This document shows, one piece after another, positions 20,986 to 30,135 of a stretch of 64,000 nucleotides of DNA. Source of the stretch: Agelas oroides. Its lineage: Eukaryota > Porifera > Demospongiae > Agelasida > Agelasidae. A model generated the notes under the pieces. It saw nothing but the letters and a program-made list of their open reading frames with translations. It ran no database searches and was not told the DNA's origin. A program made the translations under genes and the position numbers. The DNA is taken from contig OX422190.1 of the NCBI GenBank assembly GCA_949130485.1, positions 247,001-311,000 on the forward strand, written 5' to 3'. Position 1 is the first letter of the stretch; every line of letters starts with the position of its first letter.

Positions 20986-22060
20986 CATTGGTTACCAGTG
21001 GTTGTCAATGGCTGTCAGTGGTTCTCAATGTTTCTAAGTGGTTCTCAGTGGTTTTTATTGACCACCACACAGTGATTCTCTATGTAGTTACAGGTGGTTA
21101 TCAATGGTTCTCAGTGGTTCTCATTGTTTTCAATGGTTCTCTGTAGTTATCAGTTCTTACAATTGGCTCTTATTGGTTATCAGTGGTTCTCAATGGTTAC
21201 CATGCAATGGTTCTCAATGATTCTCAGTGGTTCTGAGCGGTTCTCAATGGTTCTCAGTGGTTCTCAATCACTGCCAGTAGTTCTCAATGGTTTACAGTAG
21301 TTCTCAGTTGTTACCAGTACTTATCAATTGTTTGCAATTGTTCTCATTGATTACCATGCAGTGATTCTCAATGGTTCTGAGTGGTTCTCAATGGTTTTCA
21401 GTTGTTCTCAGTTGTCTTCAACCATTCTCAGTGGTTCTCAGTTGCTTTCAAGGATTGTCTGTAGACCTCAGCTTTTACAAGTGGCTCTTATTGGTTACCA
21501 GTGGTTCTCAATGGTTACCATGTAGTGGTTCACATTGGTTACAGTGGTTTTCAATGGCTTGTCGTGGTTCTCAATTGTTTTCGATGCTTCTTTGTGGTTC
21601 TCAGTTGTTGTTTTCAACGGTTCTCAGTGGTTCCCAATTACTGGCAGTAGATCTCAATGGTATACAGTAGTGGTCAGTGGCTATTACTCAATGTTATTCC
21701 AGTAGTTGTCAATGGTTGCCATGCAGTGGTTCTCAATGGTTCTCAATGGTTTGCAATGGTTATCAATGGTTCTCAGCGGTTACCAGTGTTTCTCAATGGT
21801 TACTAGTGGTTCTCAATGGTTTCCATGCAATGGTTCTCAATTAGACAATTCAACAATTTAGAAGTACTGGCAGTGCTTGAGAACTACCGAGAACAATTGA
21901 GAACCATTCAGAACCACTGAGAATCTTTGAGAATATTTGAGAACCATTGAGAACCATTGAGAACCACTGCATGGCAACCATTGAGAATTACTGATAACCG
22001 TTGAGGAACACTGGTAACCACTGAGAACCACTAAGAGCCATTGACAACCACTGAGAACCA
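20986..22060. repeat. 10-bp satellite, + then - (switch about 21850)
   Basis: The + part is present in inverted orientation at 30540-31375 and 42000-42830. The flip TCAATTAGACAATTCAACAA recurs reversed at 30535 and 41967. Confidence 0.93.
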
Positions 22061-22347
22061 AACTAACAGTTAGTTTTTATATAAAATTTTTGCTTAAAGA
22101 GCAAGGGTACAAGAGTAGCATGTATAGCTATTAAGTAATGCACCCAGAAGAATACACTAACTTAAAGGAGACACACTCAATATCATAATACATAATTTCA
22201 GATGAGACAAAAACGAACAAAGTGTAGGTGAAGTGACAACATCTACAGGCAAAGTATTCCAAACAGAAATTGAGTGGGGGAACAAGGACATGTTATAAGC
22301 TTGTGTTCTAGAATCTTTTATTGTTATATAAAAACTAACTGTTAGTT
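22061..22347 (-). mobile_element. LINE 3' fragment bounded by a perfect 24-bp inverted repeat
   Basis: Ends AACTAACAGTTAGTTTTTAT... and ...ATAAAAACTAACTGTTAGTT are perfect inverse copies. The interior matches the LINE 3' part at 27490-27728, including the tail of the C-terminal frame. There the sequence continues into LINE; here, after GTGTTCTAGAA, it turns back into the inverted end. It looks like a 5'-truncated LINE with a snap-back end. Confidence 0.65.
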
Positions 22348-23055
22348 ATATATCACCACTGTACCACTGAGGACCGGGTGAGAACCATTTAAAACCACTG
22401 AGAACTACTGGTAACCATTGAGAACCACTCAGAACCATTGAGAGAAAATCACTGAGAATCACTGATAGCCACTCAGAACCACTGAGAACCACTTGTAACC
22501 ATTTAGAACCACTGGTAACAATTTTGAACAACTTGTAATCATTGAGAACCACTGATAACCATTGTGAATCACTACATAGTAACATATGAGAACCACTGGT
22601 AACCAATCAGAGCCACTTGGAACAATGCTTGTCAATTGATATCAGTGTTTCTCAATGATTACCAGTGGTTGTCCGTGGTTCTCAGTGGTTACCACTGAAC
22701 CTCAATGGTTACCAATGGTTCTCAATGGATAGCAGTGGTTCTCAATGATTACCAGTGATTCTCAATGGTTCTCAGTGGATCTGAGTGGATATCAGTGGTT
22801 CTCAGTGGTTTTTGGTTTTTGTCAATGGTTCTCAGTGGTTGTCAATGGTTTTTGATAACCATTGAAAGCACCAAGAACCATTGAGAACCTCTAATACCCA
22901 TTAAAAATCTGTGGTATGCAAAATTGGAAAGGTCATGACATTATGTTGCACTGTGAAAGTACAAGAATTAGTGGGTAATGTTGCCACTGTGCATGATAGT
23001 GATGTCACTGCTTTCCGAAAGAGCTACTGGTAACTACTGAGAAAGACTGGTAACC
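22348..23055. repeat. 10-bp satellite, -/+/- with S-module piece
   Basis: Switches lie near 22620 and at GTTTTTGATAACCATTGAAA (22850). A minus S-module piece spans about 22915-23030. 22640-23050 is paralogous to 34200-34597 and, inverted, to 46790-47210. Confidence 0.9.
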
Positions 23056-23087
23056 CAGGCCCGTATGCGGGGGGGTTCGAGGCGCTT
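23056..23087. mobile_element. Solo TE end CAGGCCCGTATGCGGGG
   Basis: This is the terminus of the CAGGCCCG element family, joined directly to T module copy B. The same junction is at 34598. It is inverted at 46757-46801, where the G tract has become 19 C. Confidence 0.6.
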
Positions 23088-23229
23088 CAGTAAATGTTTT
23101 AGTTGTCATTATACCATACTGTACGTCGTAACACTTAAGTGTGTATATACAATGAGCAATCTGATCGCATACTTGGTGCAATACTTGTTCCTTCGTACAA
23201 GCATCATCTAGACTACCAAATGTCAGTGA
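23088..23229 (-). pseudogene. T module copy B
   Basis: Same open frame as copy A with two conservative changes (YDVQYGIM instead of YNVQYGVM). The frame continues into the TE end as APRTPPHTGLG, so it is not a complete gene. An S-module piece adjoins at 23229-23340. Confidence 0.5.
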
Positions 23230-23339
23230 TGTAATGATAAACAACAATGGAATGCTAAATTGGAAAGTCATAACAGTATGTTGCACTGTGAGAATTAGTG
23301 ACTAATGTTGCCGATAGTGATGTCACTGCACTCCGAAAG

Positions 23340-25080
23340 AACAACTGGTAACTATTGAGAAGCACTGGTGACCACTGAGAACCGTCTGAGAAACATTTAG
23401 AACCACTGAGGACAACTCGTAACCATTGAGAACCACTGGTAGAGATTGAAAAACACTGACATTGTGAACAGCAACAGTTGTCAATGGTTACCAGTGGTTC
23501 TCAATGGTTCTCAGTGGTTCTCAACGGTTTTCAGTTGTTCTCAGATGTTTTCATTCCTTCTCAGTTGTTCTCAATTGTTTTCAATGGTTCTCTGTAGTTC
23601 TCAGTTTTACAAGTGGCGCTTATTGGATACCAGTTCTTCTCAATGATTACCATGTAATTGTTCACATTGGTTGCCAGTAGTTCTCAATGGTTATCTGTGG
23701 TTCTCAATTGTTCTCAGTGTTTGTCAGTGCTTCTTTGTGGTTCTCAGTTGTTTTCACCGGCTCTCAGTAGTTATCACTGTTTCTCATGGTTGCCAGGGTT
23801 GTCAATGGTTCTCAGTGGTTCTCATTTGTTCTCAGTGGTTCTCGATGATTCTCACTGGTTGTCATTGATTACCATGCAGCGATTCTCTATATAGTTATCA
23901 GTGGTTCTCCATGGTTCTCTATCACTGCCCTAAGCTCTCAATGTTTCAGAGTAGTTCTCAGTTTTTACCAGTCGTTCTCAATGGTACCAGTGTTTCTTAA
24001 TGGTTCTCAATGGTTACCAGAAGTTGTCAATGGGTCTCAGTGGTTCTCAATAGTTTCCTGTGGTTCTGAATGGTTTCCTGTGGTTCTAAATGGTTTCCAT
24101 GTAGTTGTTCACAAGGTATATTGATTGTCAATTGTTTTCAATGGTTCTCTGTCGTTCTCAGTTTGTATAAGTGGCTCTTATTGGTTACCAGTGGTTCTCA
24201 GTGGTTACCATGTAGTGGTTCACATTGGTTCTCAGTGGTTATTAGTTGTTCTCAATGGTTCTCAGTGGCTATCTGTTGTTCTCAATGGTTCTAAGTGGTT
24301 ATCAGTGGTTATCAGCAGTTCTCAGTGTGTTTCTCATTGGTTACCAGTGGTTCTCAATGGTAAGCATGCAGTGGTTCTCACTTGTTACCCATAGTTTTCA
24401 GTGGTTTGCAATGGTTACCAGTGGTTCTCAACGGTTACCAGTTGTACTCAATGGTTCTAAGTGGTTCTCAGTGGTTCCAATTGATGATCGGTGTTTCTCG
24501 ACGCTTTTTAATGGTGACCAATCATTTACCAGTGGTTGTCAATTGTTCTCAGCGGTTCTCAGTGGTTCTCAATGGCTCTCACTGGTTTGCGGTGGTTCTC
24601 AGTGCTTCTCAGTGGTTACCATGCAGTCAGTGACCTTTGGCCCCCCAAAAGTTGACCCACATGCATGCCTATTGTCCACTGGTTATAAGTGGTTCTTAGT
24701 CGTTATCAACCGTTCTAAGTGGTTGTCTGTTGTTTTCAATGGTTCTCAGTGGTTCTCAGTTCTGCATTGTAATCCAATTGAGGGCCATTGAGAAGCACTG
24801 GTAACAATCGAGAAATACTGGCAGTGATTGAGAATGACGGAAAACCACTGAGAAGTATTGAGAACCGTTCAGAACTATTTCGAAGCATTGGGAACCATTT
24901 AGAAAGATTGAGAACCACCGTATTGTAACCATTGAGAACCACAGCATGGTAACCATTGAGAACTACTGGTAACCATTGAGAAACACTGGTAACCTCTGAG
25001 AAGCACAGACATCCATTGAGAACCACTGGTAACCATTGGTGATCACGGCACGTTAACCACTGAGAACCATTGAGAACCAC
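23340..25080. repeat. 10-bp satellite, - / + / - with switches about 23462 and 24775
   Basis: The + part contains the longest stop-free stretch (181 codons, 24246-24791), which is satellite read-through. A short foreign patch at 24628-24665 (GTGACCTTTGGCCCCCCAAA) interrupts it. 24780-25080 copies 9200-9510. Confidence 0.92.
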
Positions 25081-25380
25081 TAAAAATCCTGGCTACGGAC
25101 CTGTAACAACTTGTATTTTCATAGTGCAACATGACGTCATGACTTTTCCAACTTTGCGTTCCATTGCTGTTTATCATTATTCACTGAAATTGTTTTAATT
25201 TCTGTGTACCTGTACTGCAACAGTAATGTTACAACTAAACAATGTTAAGCATCCAAAAAAGATACAATAGTTTTTATGATATCATATATCAACCTACATA
25301 CAACCAGTGCAATATGAGATATATCGCAATCAAATGGTGATTTGCTGCTTTTTGTCTACCATGGTAAAACAATGGTTACC
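25081..25380 (+). repeat. TE-end remnant plus S module, + orientation
   Basis: Starts with the TAAAAATCCTGGCTACGGAC end remnant, then the module with TGACGTCA (25132-25139) where other copies read TAATGTTATGA. Direct paralogue of 9511-9795. Confidence 0.85.
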
Positions 25381-26040
25381 ATGAAGTGGTTTCAATGGTA
25401 CTCAATGTTTGTCAATGGTTCTCACTGGTTCGCAGTGGTTCTGAACGGTTCTCAATGGTTGTCAGTGGTTTTCAATCACTGCCAGTAATTCCCAATGGTT
25501 GACAGTAGTAGTCAGTGGTTACCAGTGGTTCTCAATGTAACCAGTAGTTCTCAATGTTTGCCATGTCGTGGTTCTCAATAGCTCTCAATGGTTCTCAATG
25601 CTTCTCAGTGTTTCTGAACAGTTCTCAATGGTTCTCTGTGGTTCTCAATCACTGGCAGTAGTTCTCAATGGTTGCCATGCAGTGGTTCTCAATGGTTACG
25701 TTCTCAATTGTTCTCAATGAACACTGAGCAAATGTTACCACTGAGAACCATTCACAATCACGGCATTTTAATCAATGAGAACCACTGAGAACCATTAAGA
25801 ATCACTGCTAACAATTAGTAACCATTAAGAACCACTGGTAACAATTAGTAACCTTTGACAACTACTGGTGACTACTTAGAACAACCAAGAACAACTGAGA
25901 ACCAGTGAGAACCACTGGTAATCATTCACAACCGCTCAGAGTCACTGGTAACCATCAACAACCAATGGTAATCATTGACAACAACTGAGAATCATTGATA
26001 ACCACTGGTAACAGTTGAGAACCACTGGTAACATTGAGAA
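25381..26040. repeat. 10-bp satellite, + then - (switch about 25725)
   Basis: Direct paralogue of 9796-10484 with small indels, for example an extra GCCATGCAGTGG unit near 25675. Confidence 0.92.
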
Positions 26041-26285
26041 CCACTGATAACACACTATTTGAGTGTGACATATTGCACTGGCTGTAAGTTGATATATGAT
26101 TTGTTCTTTGGAGGCTTAATATTGTTTTCTAGTAAGATTAATGTGGTTGTACAGGTACATAGAAATTGACACAAAGTAATTTCAATGACTAATGATGAAC
26201 AACAATGGAATGAAAAATTGGAAAATTTATAACATTATGTTGCTCTGTGAAAATACATGATAGTGATGGCACAGCATTCTGAAAG
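26041..26285 (-). repeat. S module, - orientation
   Basis: Paralogue of 10485-10690, retaining the TCTAGTAAGATTAATG portion that the earlier copy lost. Confidence 0.85.
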
Positions 26286-26890
26286 AACTACTGGTAACTA
26301 TTGAGAAACACTGGTAACCACTGAGAACCGGGTGAGAACCATTTAAAACCACTGAGAAGTACTGGTAACCATTGAGAAAAAATAAGAACCACTGAGAATC
26401 ACTGATAGCCACTCAGATCCACTGACAACCACTGGTAACCATTGAGAACCACTGGTAACAATTTTGAACAACTTGTAATCATTGAGAACCACTGATAACC
26501 ATTGTGAATCACTACATAGTAACATATGAGAACCACCGGTAACCAATCAGAGCCACTTGTAACAATGGTTCTCAATTGATGTCAGTGTTTCTCAATGATT
26601 ACCAGCTCTTTTGGAATGGAGTGCCAGAAACCCTGAGAAGCATTGAGAACCATTGAGAGCTATTGAGAACCACAACATGGCAAACATTGAGAACTACTGG
26701 TTACATTGAGAACCACTAGTACCCACTGACTACTACTGTCAACCATTGGGAATTGCTGGCAGTGATTGAAATCCACTGACAACCATTGAGAACCACTCAG
26801 AACCACTGCGAAGCACTGAGAACCATTGACAACCATTGAGTACCATTGAAACCACTTCATGGTAACCATTGTTTTACCATGGTGGACAAA
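26286..26890. repeat. 10-bp satellite, - / short + / -
   Basis: The short + island (26565-26610) ends at AGCTCTTTTGGAATGGAGTG, where minus satellite resumes. Start of the duplicated block whose second copy begins near 37.78 kb. Confidence 0.9.
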
Positions 26891-27078
26891 AAGCAGCAAA
26901 TCACCATTTGATTGCGATATATCTCATATTGCACTGGTTGTATGTAGGTTGATATATGATTTCATATTGCATCTTTTTTGGATGCTTAACATTGTTTAGT
27001 TGTAACATTACTGTTGCGGTACAGGTACACAGAAATTAAAACAATTTCTATGTTGCACTGTGAAAATACAAGTGGTTA
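26891..27078 (-). repeat. S module, - orientation
   Basis: Runs from GCAGCAAATCACCATTTGAT to CACTGTGAAAATACAAGTGG and stops at the CAGGCCCG element. It lacks the part around GAATGCAAAATTGGAAAAG that is present in the copy at 37986. Confidence 0.82.
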
Positions 27079-27210
27079 CAGGCCCGTAGCCAGGATTTTT
27101 AGAAGGGGGGTTACACGGGTGTCAGATGTGTATGTATGCATGATGCATAAGCATGCAAGTCTAGGGGGGTCTGGGGGCATGCTGCCCCAGGAAAATTTTA
27201 GAAAGTAGAT
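27079..27210 (+). mobile_element. CAGGCCCGTAGCCAGG-type element fragment, copy 1
   Basis: Has the terminal CAGGCCCGTAGCCAGG followed by ATTTTTAGAAGGGGGG and about 100 bp shared with the intact element at 43751. No matching right end (CCTGCCTACGGGCCTG) is found nearby, so this is a left-end fragment. Copy 2 is at 38255. Confidence 0.6.
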
Positions 27211-27234
27211 GCGCTGAAATAGCCATCTACAATC

Positions 27235-27283
27235 ACTGGACTGGACTAGTTGATTGGACTGGTGGACTGGACTGGTGGACTGA
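27235..27283 (+). repeat. GGACTGGACT minisatellite
   Basis: Tandem GGACTGGACTGGT-type units. The copy at 38410-38460 has small substitutions. Confidence 0.8.
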
Positions 27284-27398
27284 CATTAAAAATCATTTTT
27301 ACACGTTCTAATGACACTCACTTGCTTTTAGGGTTGCATGATGCATAATATTACTCCCAAAACAGCTTTCTTCTTGGACAGACTGAAATTTTTGATGG

Positions 27399-27436
27399 CA
27401 ATAGCTACTGCAATAGCTACCGCAATAGCTACTGCA
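27399..27436 (+). repeat. 12-bp tandem repeat GCAATAGCTACT x3
   Basis: Three full units and a partial; the middle one has CTACC. Copy 2 at 38574-38611 has three identical units. Confidence 0.85.
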
Positions 27437-27474
27437 TTTCCAAAAATGTCAGTGTAGAGAGGAGCAGAAGTAAA

Positions 27475-27830
27475 CTAACAATTAGTTTTTATGTAAAATT
27501 TTGCTTAAAGAGCAAGGGTACAAGAGTAGCATGTATAGCTATTAAGTAATGCACCCAGAAGAATACACTAACTTAAAGGTGACACACTCAATATCATAAT
27601 ACATAATTTCAGATGAGACAAAAACGAACAAAGTGTAGGTGAAGTGACAACATCTACAGGCAAAGTATTCCAAACACAAATTGAGTGGGGGAAGATGGAC
27701 ATATTATAAGCTTGTGTTCTAGAAACGGGCCTACATAAGGGTGTTGGGTGACCATGTCTAATATTTACAGGTAAGTTACGATGTGAGACCCCATGACTGG
27801 GGTATAGCAACATCCCATGTTGTTTGTCCT
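27475..27830 (-). pseudogene. C-terminus and 3' UTR of a LINE ORF2, copy 1
   Basis: Minus-strand frame (27840 to 27568, 90 codons) ends with HPTPLCRPVSRTQAYNMS, SIFPHSICVWNTLP and a final SFLSHLKLC-type tail. This matches the RT-element C-terminal signature of Jockey/CR1/L2-like LINEs (R-T-x-x-Y-x-x-S-x-F-P-x-x-I-x-x-W-N-x-L-P). No RT or endonuclease is present. The 3' end is at AACTAACAATTAGTTTTTAT (27475). It is a 5'-truncated insertion, family recognised from memory. Confidence 0.7.
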
Positions 27831-27982
27831 TACAGGACAACTGACATTTGGTAGTCTAGATGATGCTTGTACGAAGGAACAAGTATTTCGACCAAGCATC
27901 CGATCAGATTGCTCATTGTATATATACACTGAAGTGTTACAACGTACAGTATGGTGTACTGACAACTAAAACATTTACTGAA
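27831..27982 (+). pseudogene. T module copy D with splice-acceptor-like start
   Basis: TGTTTGTCCTTACAG (27815-27830) precedes GACAACTGACATTTGG and looks like a polypyrimidine tract plus AG acceptor. After it the frame LTFGSLDDACTKEQ opens, but a 1-base insertion near 27890 (ATTTCGACC against ATTGCACC in copy A) shifts it. The later part YNVQYGVLTTKTFTELPTSS is intact in the second frame and extends further than in copies A-C before satellite begins. Confidence 0.45.
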
Positions 27983-28009
27983 CTACCAACATCATCTACC
28001 ATTCATGTA

Positions 28010-28440
28010 GTGTTCCCAATGGTTTACGGTGGTTCTCAATCACTACTGGTAGCTAGTTATCAATGGTTTTCAGTGGTTCTTTATGGTTTTCAGTGGTTAC
28101 CAGTGGTTCGCAATGACTACCAGGTGCTCTCAATGATTACCAGTGGTTGTGAGTGTTTCTCATGGGTTACCACGAATGTCAATGGTTACCAATGGTTTTC
28201 AATGGTTAACAGTTGTTCTCAATGATTACCAGTGATTCTTAATGGTTCTCAGTGGATCTGAGTGGCTGTCAGTGATTCTCAGTGGTTCTTATCTTTTCTC
28301 AATGGTTCTCAGTGGTTCTCTATGGTTTCCAGTGGTTCTCAATGGTTAGCAGTGGTTCTCAATGGTTTTAAATGGTTCTCAGTCAGTTTTCAGTGGTTAC
28401 TTGTCTTTCTCAATAGTTACCATTAGTTCTTTTAGAATGC
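28010..28440 (+). repeat. 10-bp satellite, + polarity
   Basis: Ends in the TTTTAGAATGCAGTGCCATC lead-in that elsewhere starts the S module. Here the module is replaced by the TIR element at 28461. Confidence 0.93.
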
Positions 28441-28460
28441 AGTGCCATCGCTATCATATA

Positions 28461-28936
28461 CAAGACTTAAAAAACATTAAAAATGTAAAAAGATGTAGGG
28501 ATGGCATGCCAAAAGGTATGCAAACAAGGTAGGGATAATGCATGAAAGCAAAGGTCAACATATTGGCAAAACCCCATCCCTACATCTTTTTCACACTGCA
28601 GTTAGACAGTGCATGGGGGTCTTCCTAAAACGTACCACAAGTTCACTCCAACCTTTACTGGCAAGTTCATGGCTGTAGCCTCGTTCTCAGGCCACTTCCT
28701 AGCTCCTCCCACATGGCCTGGGAATGAGGAGCATGATCCAGCATTTGTGATAGCTATCAGATAGCTACCAAGTAGCTCTCAAGCACGCTGTCTAACTGCA
28801 GTGTGAAAAAGATGTAGGGATGGGGTTTTGCCAATATGTTGACCTTTGCTTTCATGCATTATCCCTACCTTGTTTGCATACTTTTTGGCATGCCATCCCT
28901 ACATCTTTTTACATTTTTAATGTTTTTTAAGTCTTG
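28461..28936. mobile_element. Long-TIR element (149-bp arms), copy 1
   Basis: Left arm starts CAAGACTTAAAAAACATTAA; the right arm ends AATGTTTTTTAAGTCTTG. Arms match through the AAAGATGTAGGGATGGCATG segment and end at GCAGTTAGACAG (28609) / CTGTCTAACTGC (28788). The spacer of about 180 bp contains a broken small hairpin (TAGCCTCGTTCTCAGG, 28676-28730). No coding frame. Confidence 0.85.
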
Positions 28937-28965
28937 TTTCTGTACTTTTTTGATGTTAATCTCAG

Positions 28966-29045
28966 TTACAGTTAGACCTAAGCCTAAGAAGAATATTTCA
29001 AGTGTAACCATAACACCAGAACTTGAAAAGGCGTTGACAGTTTAG
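28966..29045 (+). pseudogene. Possible terminal exon (TVRPKPKK...EKALTV)
   Basis: Directly after the TIR element, TTTCTGTACTTTTTTGATG then TTAATCTCAG makes a good splice-acceptor tract. The frame that follows reads TVRPKPKKNISSVTITPELE then KALTV and a stop at 29045. I do not recognise the protein. The copy at 40319 lost one codon and has two substitutions but keeps the frame. No AATAAA was seen in the next 100 bp. Chance is a real alternative at 25 codons. Confidence 0.3.
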
Positions 29046-29359
29046 TAGTAGTTCCAGGCATGTAATAATGTGTAATATAGCCAGCTAGAACCTGATGAAG
29101 GGCCAACCGCTCTCCCTACCAAACTGTGTGAAACCAATTTCATGATTCAGTTGTCATGACGACTGACCAGCTGCAGCACAGAAAACTGACAACTGACCAT
29201 CCTAGCTTTACAGTTCACTAAAGCTCTGAGTAGGCTATTTTTAGTGTAGCTACAAGTAGGTAGCGCCTTACCTACGTGGTGTTCATAAGCCTTGCCCAAT
29301 GCCGCGGGGGAAAAGACCGTGCCAGCCATGACTGCCCGCTGGCCATTTCGCCTGTGTAC

Positions 29360-29448
29360 TAGTCTCGCTTCCAGACCAATGACTGTGGTCTTTGGTCTGG
29401 GAACGAGACTTCGTGTGCGCATGCGTACAAAATTATAAAATGGCGTCC
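29360..29448 (+). promoter_or_regulatory. Candidate promoter: hairpin, NRF1-like and YY1-like sites
   Basis: A 51-bp hairpin (TAGTCTCGCTTCCAGACC / GGTCTGGGAACGAGACT, 29360-29410) is followed by TGCGCATGCGTA (29416-29427, one base off the NRF1 palindrome) and AAAATGGCGTCC (29437-29448, YY1-like). A start codon and open exon begin 34 bp further on. This arrangement fits a metazoan CpG-type promoter with a short 5' UTR. Confidence 0.4.
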
Positions 29449-29481
29449 TAAGCAACGGACAGCAGCCTCAGAGTGTTGTGA

Positions 29482-29580
29482 ATGGCTTTTATTGACCATG
29501 GTGAATTTGAAGCTATGAAGACGCTGAGTGGTCGTAGAGCTCCGCGCTGTGATAAGCATCAGTTTCGTGCTAAAATGACG
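29482..29580 (+). CDS. Candidate first coding exon (33 codons) with splice donor
   Basis: ATG at 29482 opens MAFIDHGEFEAMKTLSGRRA and continues PRCDKHQFRAKMT. After codon 33 comes ACG|GTGAGT, an excellent GT donor in phase 0, and the frame stops four codons into the putative intron. Composition is balanced and unlike the satellite. It lies 34 bp after the YY1-like site. I do not recognise the protein and see no downstream exon before the S module at 29897, so the gene is incomplete here or the exon is a captured fragment. Copy at 40839. Confidence 0.4.
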
Positions 29581-29592
29581 GTGAGTATTTAA

Positions 29593-29896
29593 ACAGTTTG
29601 CGAGTTATCGTTGTTTGAACAAAAGTCGTAACAAGAAAGAAAGAAAGAAAGAAGAATACGAAAAATGGCACTTTTGCTATCGCACACTTTTGCGTTTAGC
29701 TGTCTTCCGCGAGGCTTTTGGGCAACTATATGAGTCTTGCTGATCACAAAGCCACTCAAAGAGGAAGCCTGGATGCTTAAATAAACTTTTTGCGTGTTTG
29801 TGGTGAAGTTATACGGGTTTTGCTTAAGTATTGCATATATTGCGCGTCAGCGCCATCCCTACATAGAGAGTCTACCGACTCTCTGATTTTTACAGT
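29593..29896. other. Post-exon sequence with (AAAG)n and a 20-bp hairpin
   Basis: Nothing coding recognised. An AAGAAAGAAAG run lies at about 29633-29653. The palindrome AGAGAGTCTACCGACTCTCT (29865-29884) marks the boundary with the S module. All is repeated at 40950-41246. Confidence 0.6.
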
Positions 29897-30135
29897 GCAG
29901 CATAATTTTATTACTTTTCAAATTTGCACTCTATTGTTGTGTATAATTGGTCATTGAATTTCTTTTGTATAAATTTCTATGTACCTGTACAACAATATTA
30001 ATCCTACTAGTAAACAATATTAAGCCTCCAAGGAAGATCCAATATGAAATCATGTATCAACTTACAGCCAGTGCAATATGAGATATATCACACTCAAATA
30101 GTGACTTGATCCTTTTTGTTTACCATGGTACAACA
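29897..30135 (+). repeat. S module, + orientation
   Basis: Variant with CAGTGCAGCATAATTTTATT at the start and CCTACTAGTAAACAATATTA in the middle. It leads into + satellite at CATGGTACAACAGAGG. Confidence 0.85.

Noticed and set aside
24246..24791. 181-codon open frame, and dozens of similar frames of 60-144 codons rich in W, F, S, V, L
   Set aside because: They are the 10-bp satellite read in its stop-free direction (WFSMVLNGSQ period). They appear on whichever strand the satellite points to and have no domain or codon bias.
29625..29635. GTCGTAACAAG, as at the 3' end of 18S rRNA
   Set aside because: An 11-base match only; the following sequence is an (AAAG)n run and no rRNA context exists.
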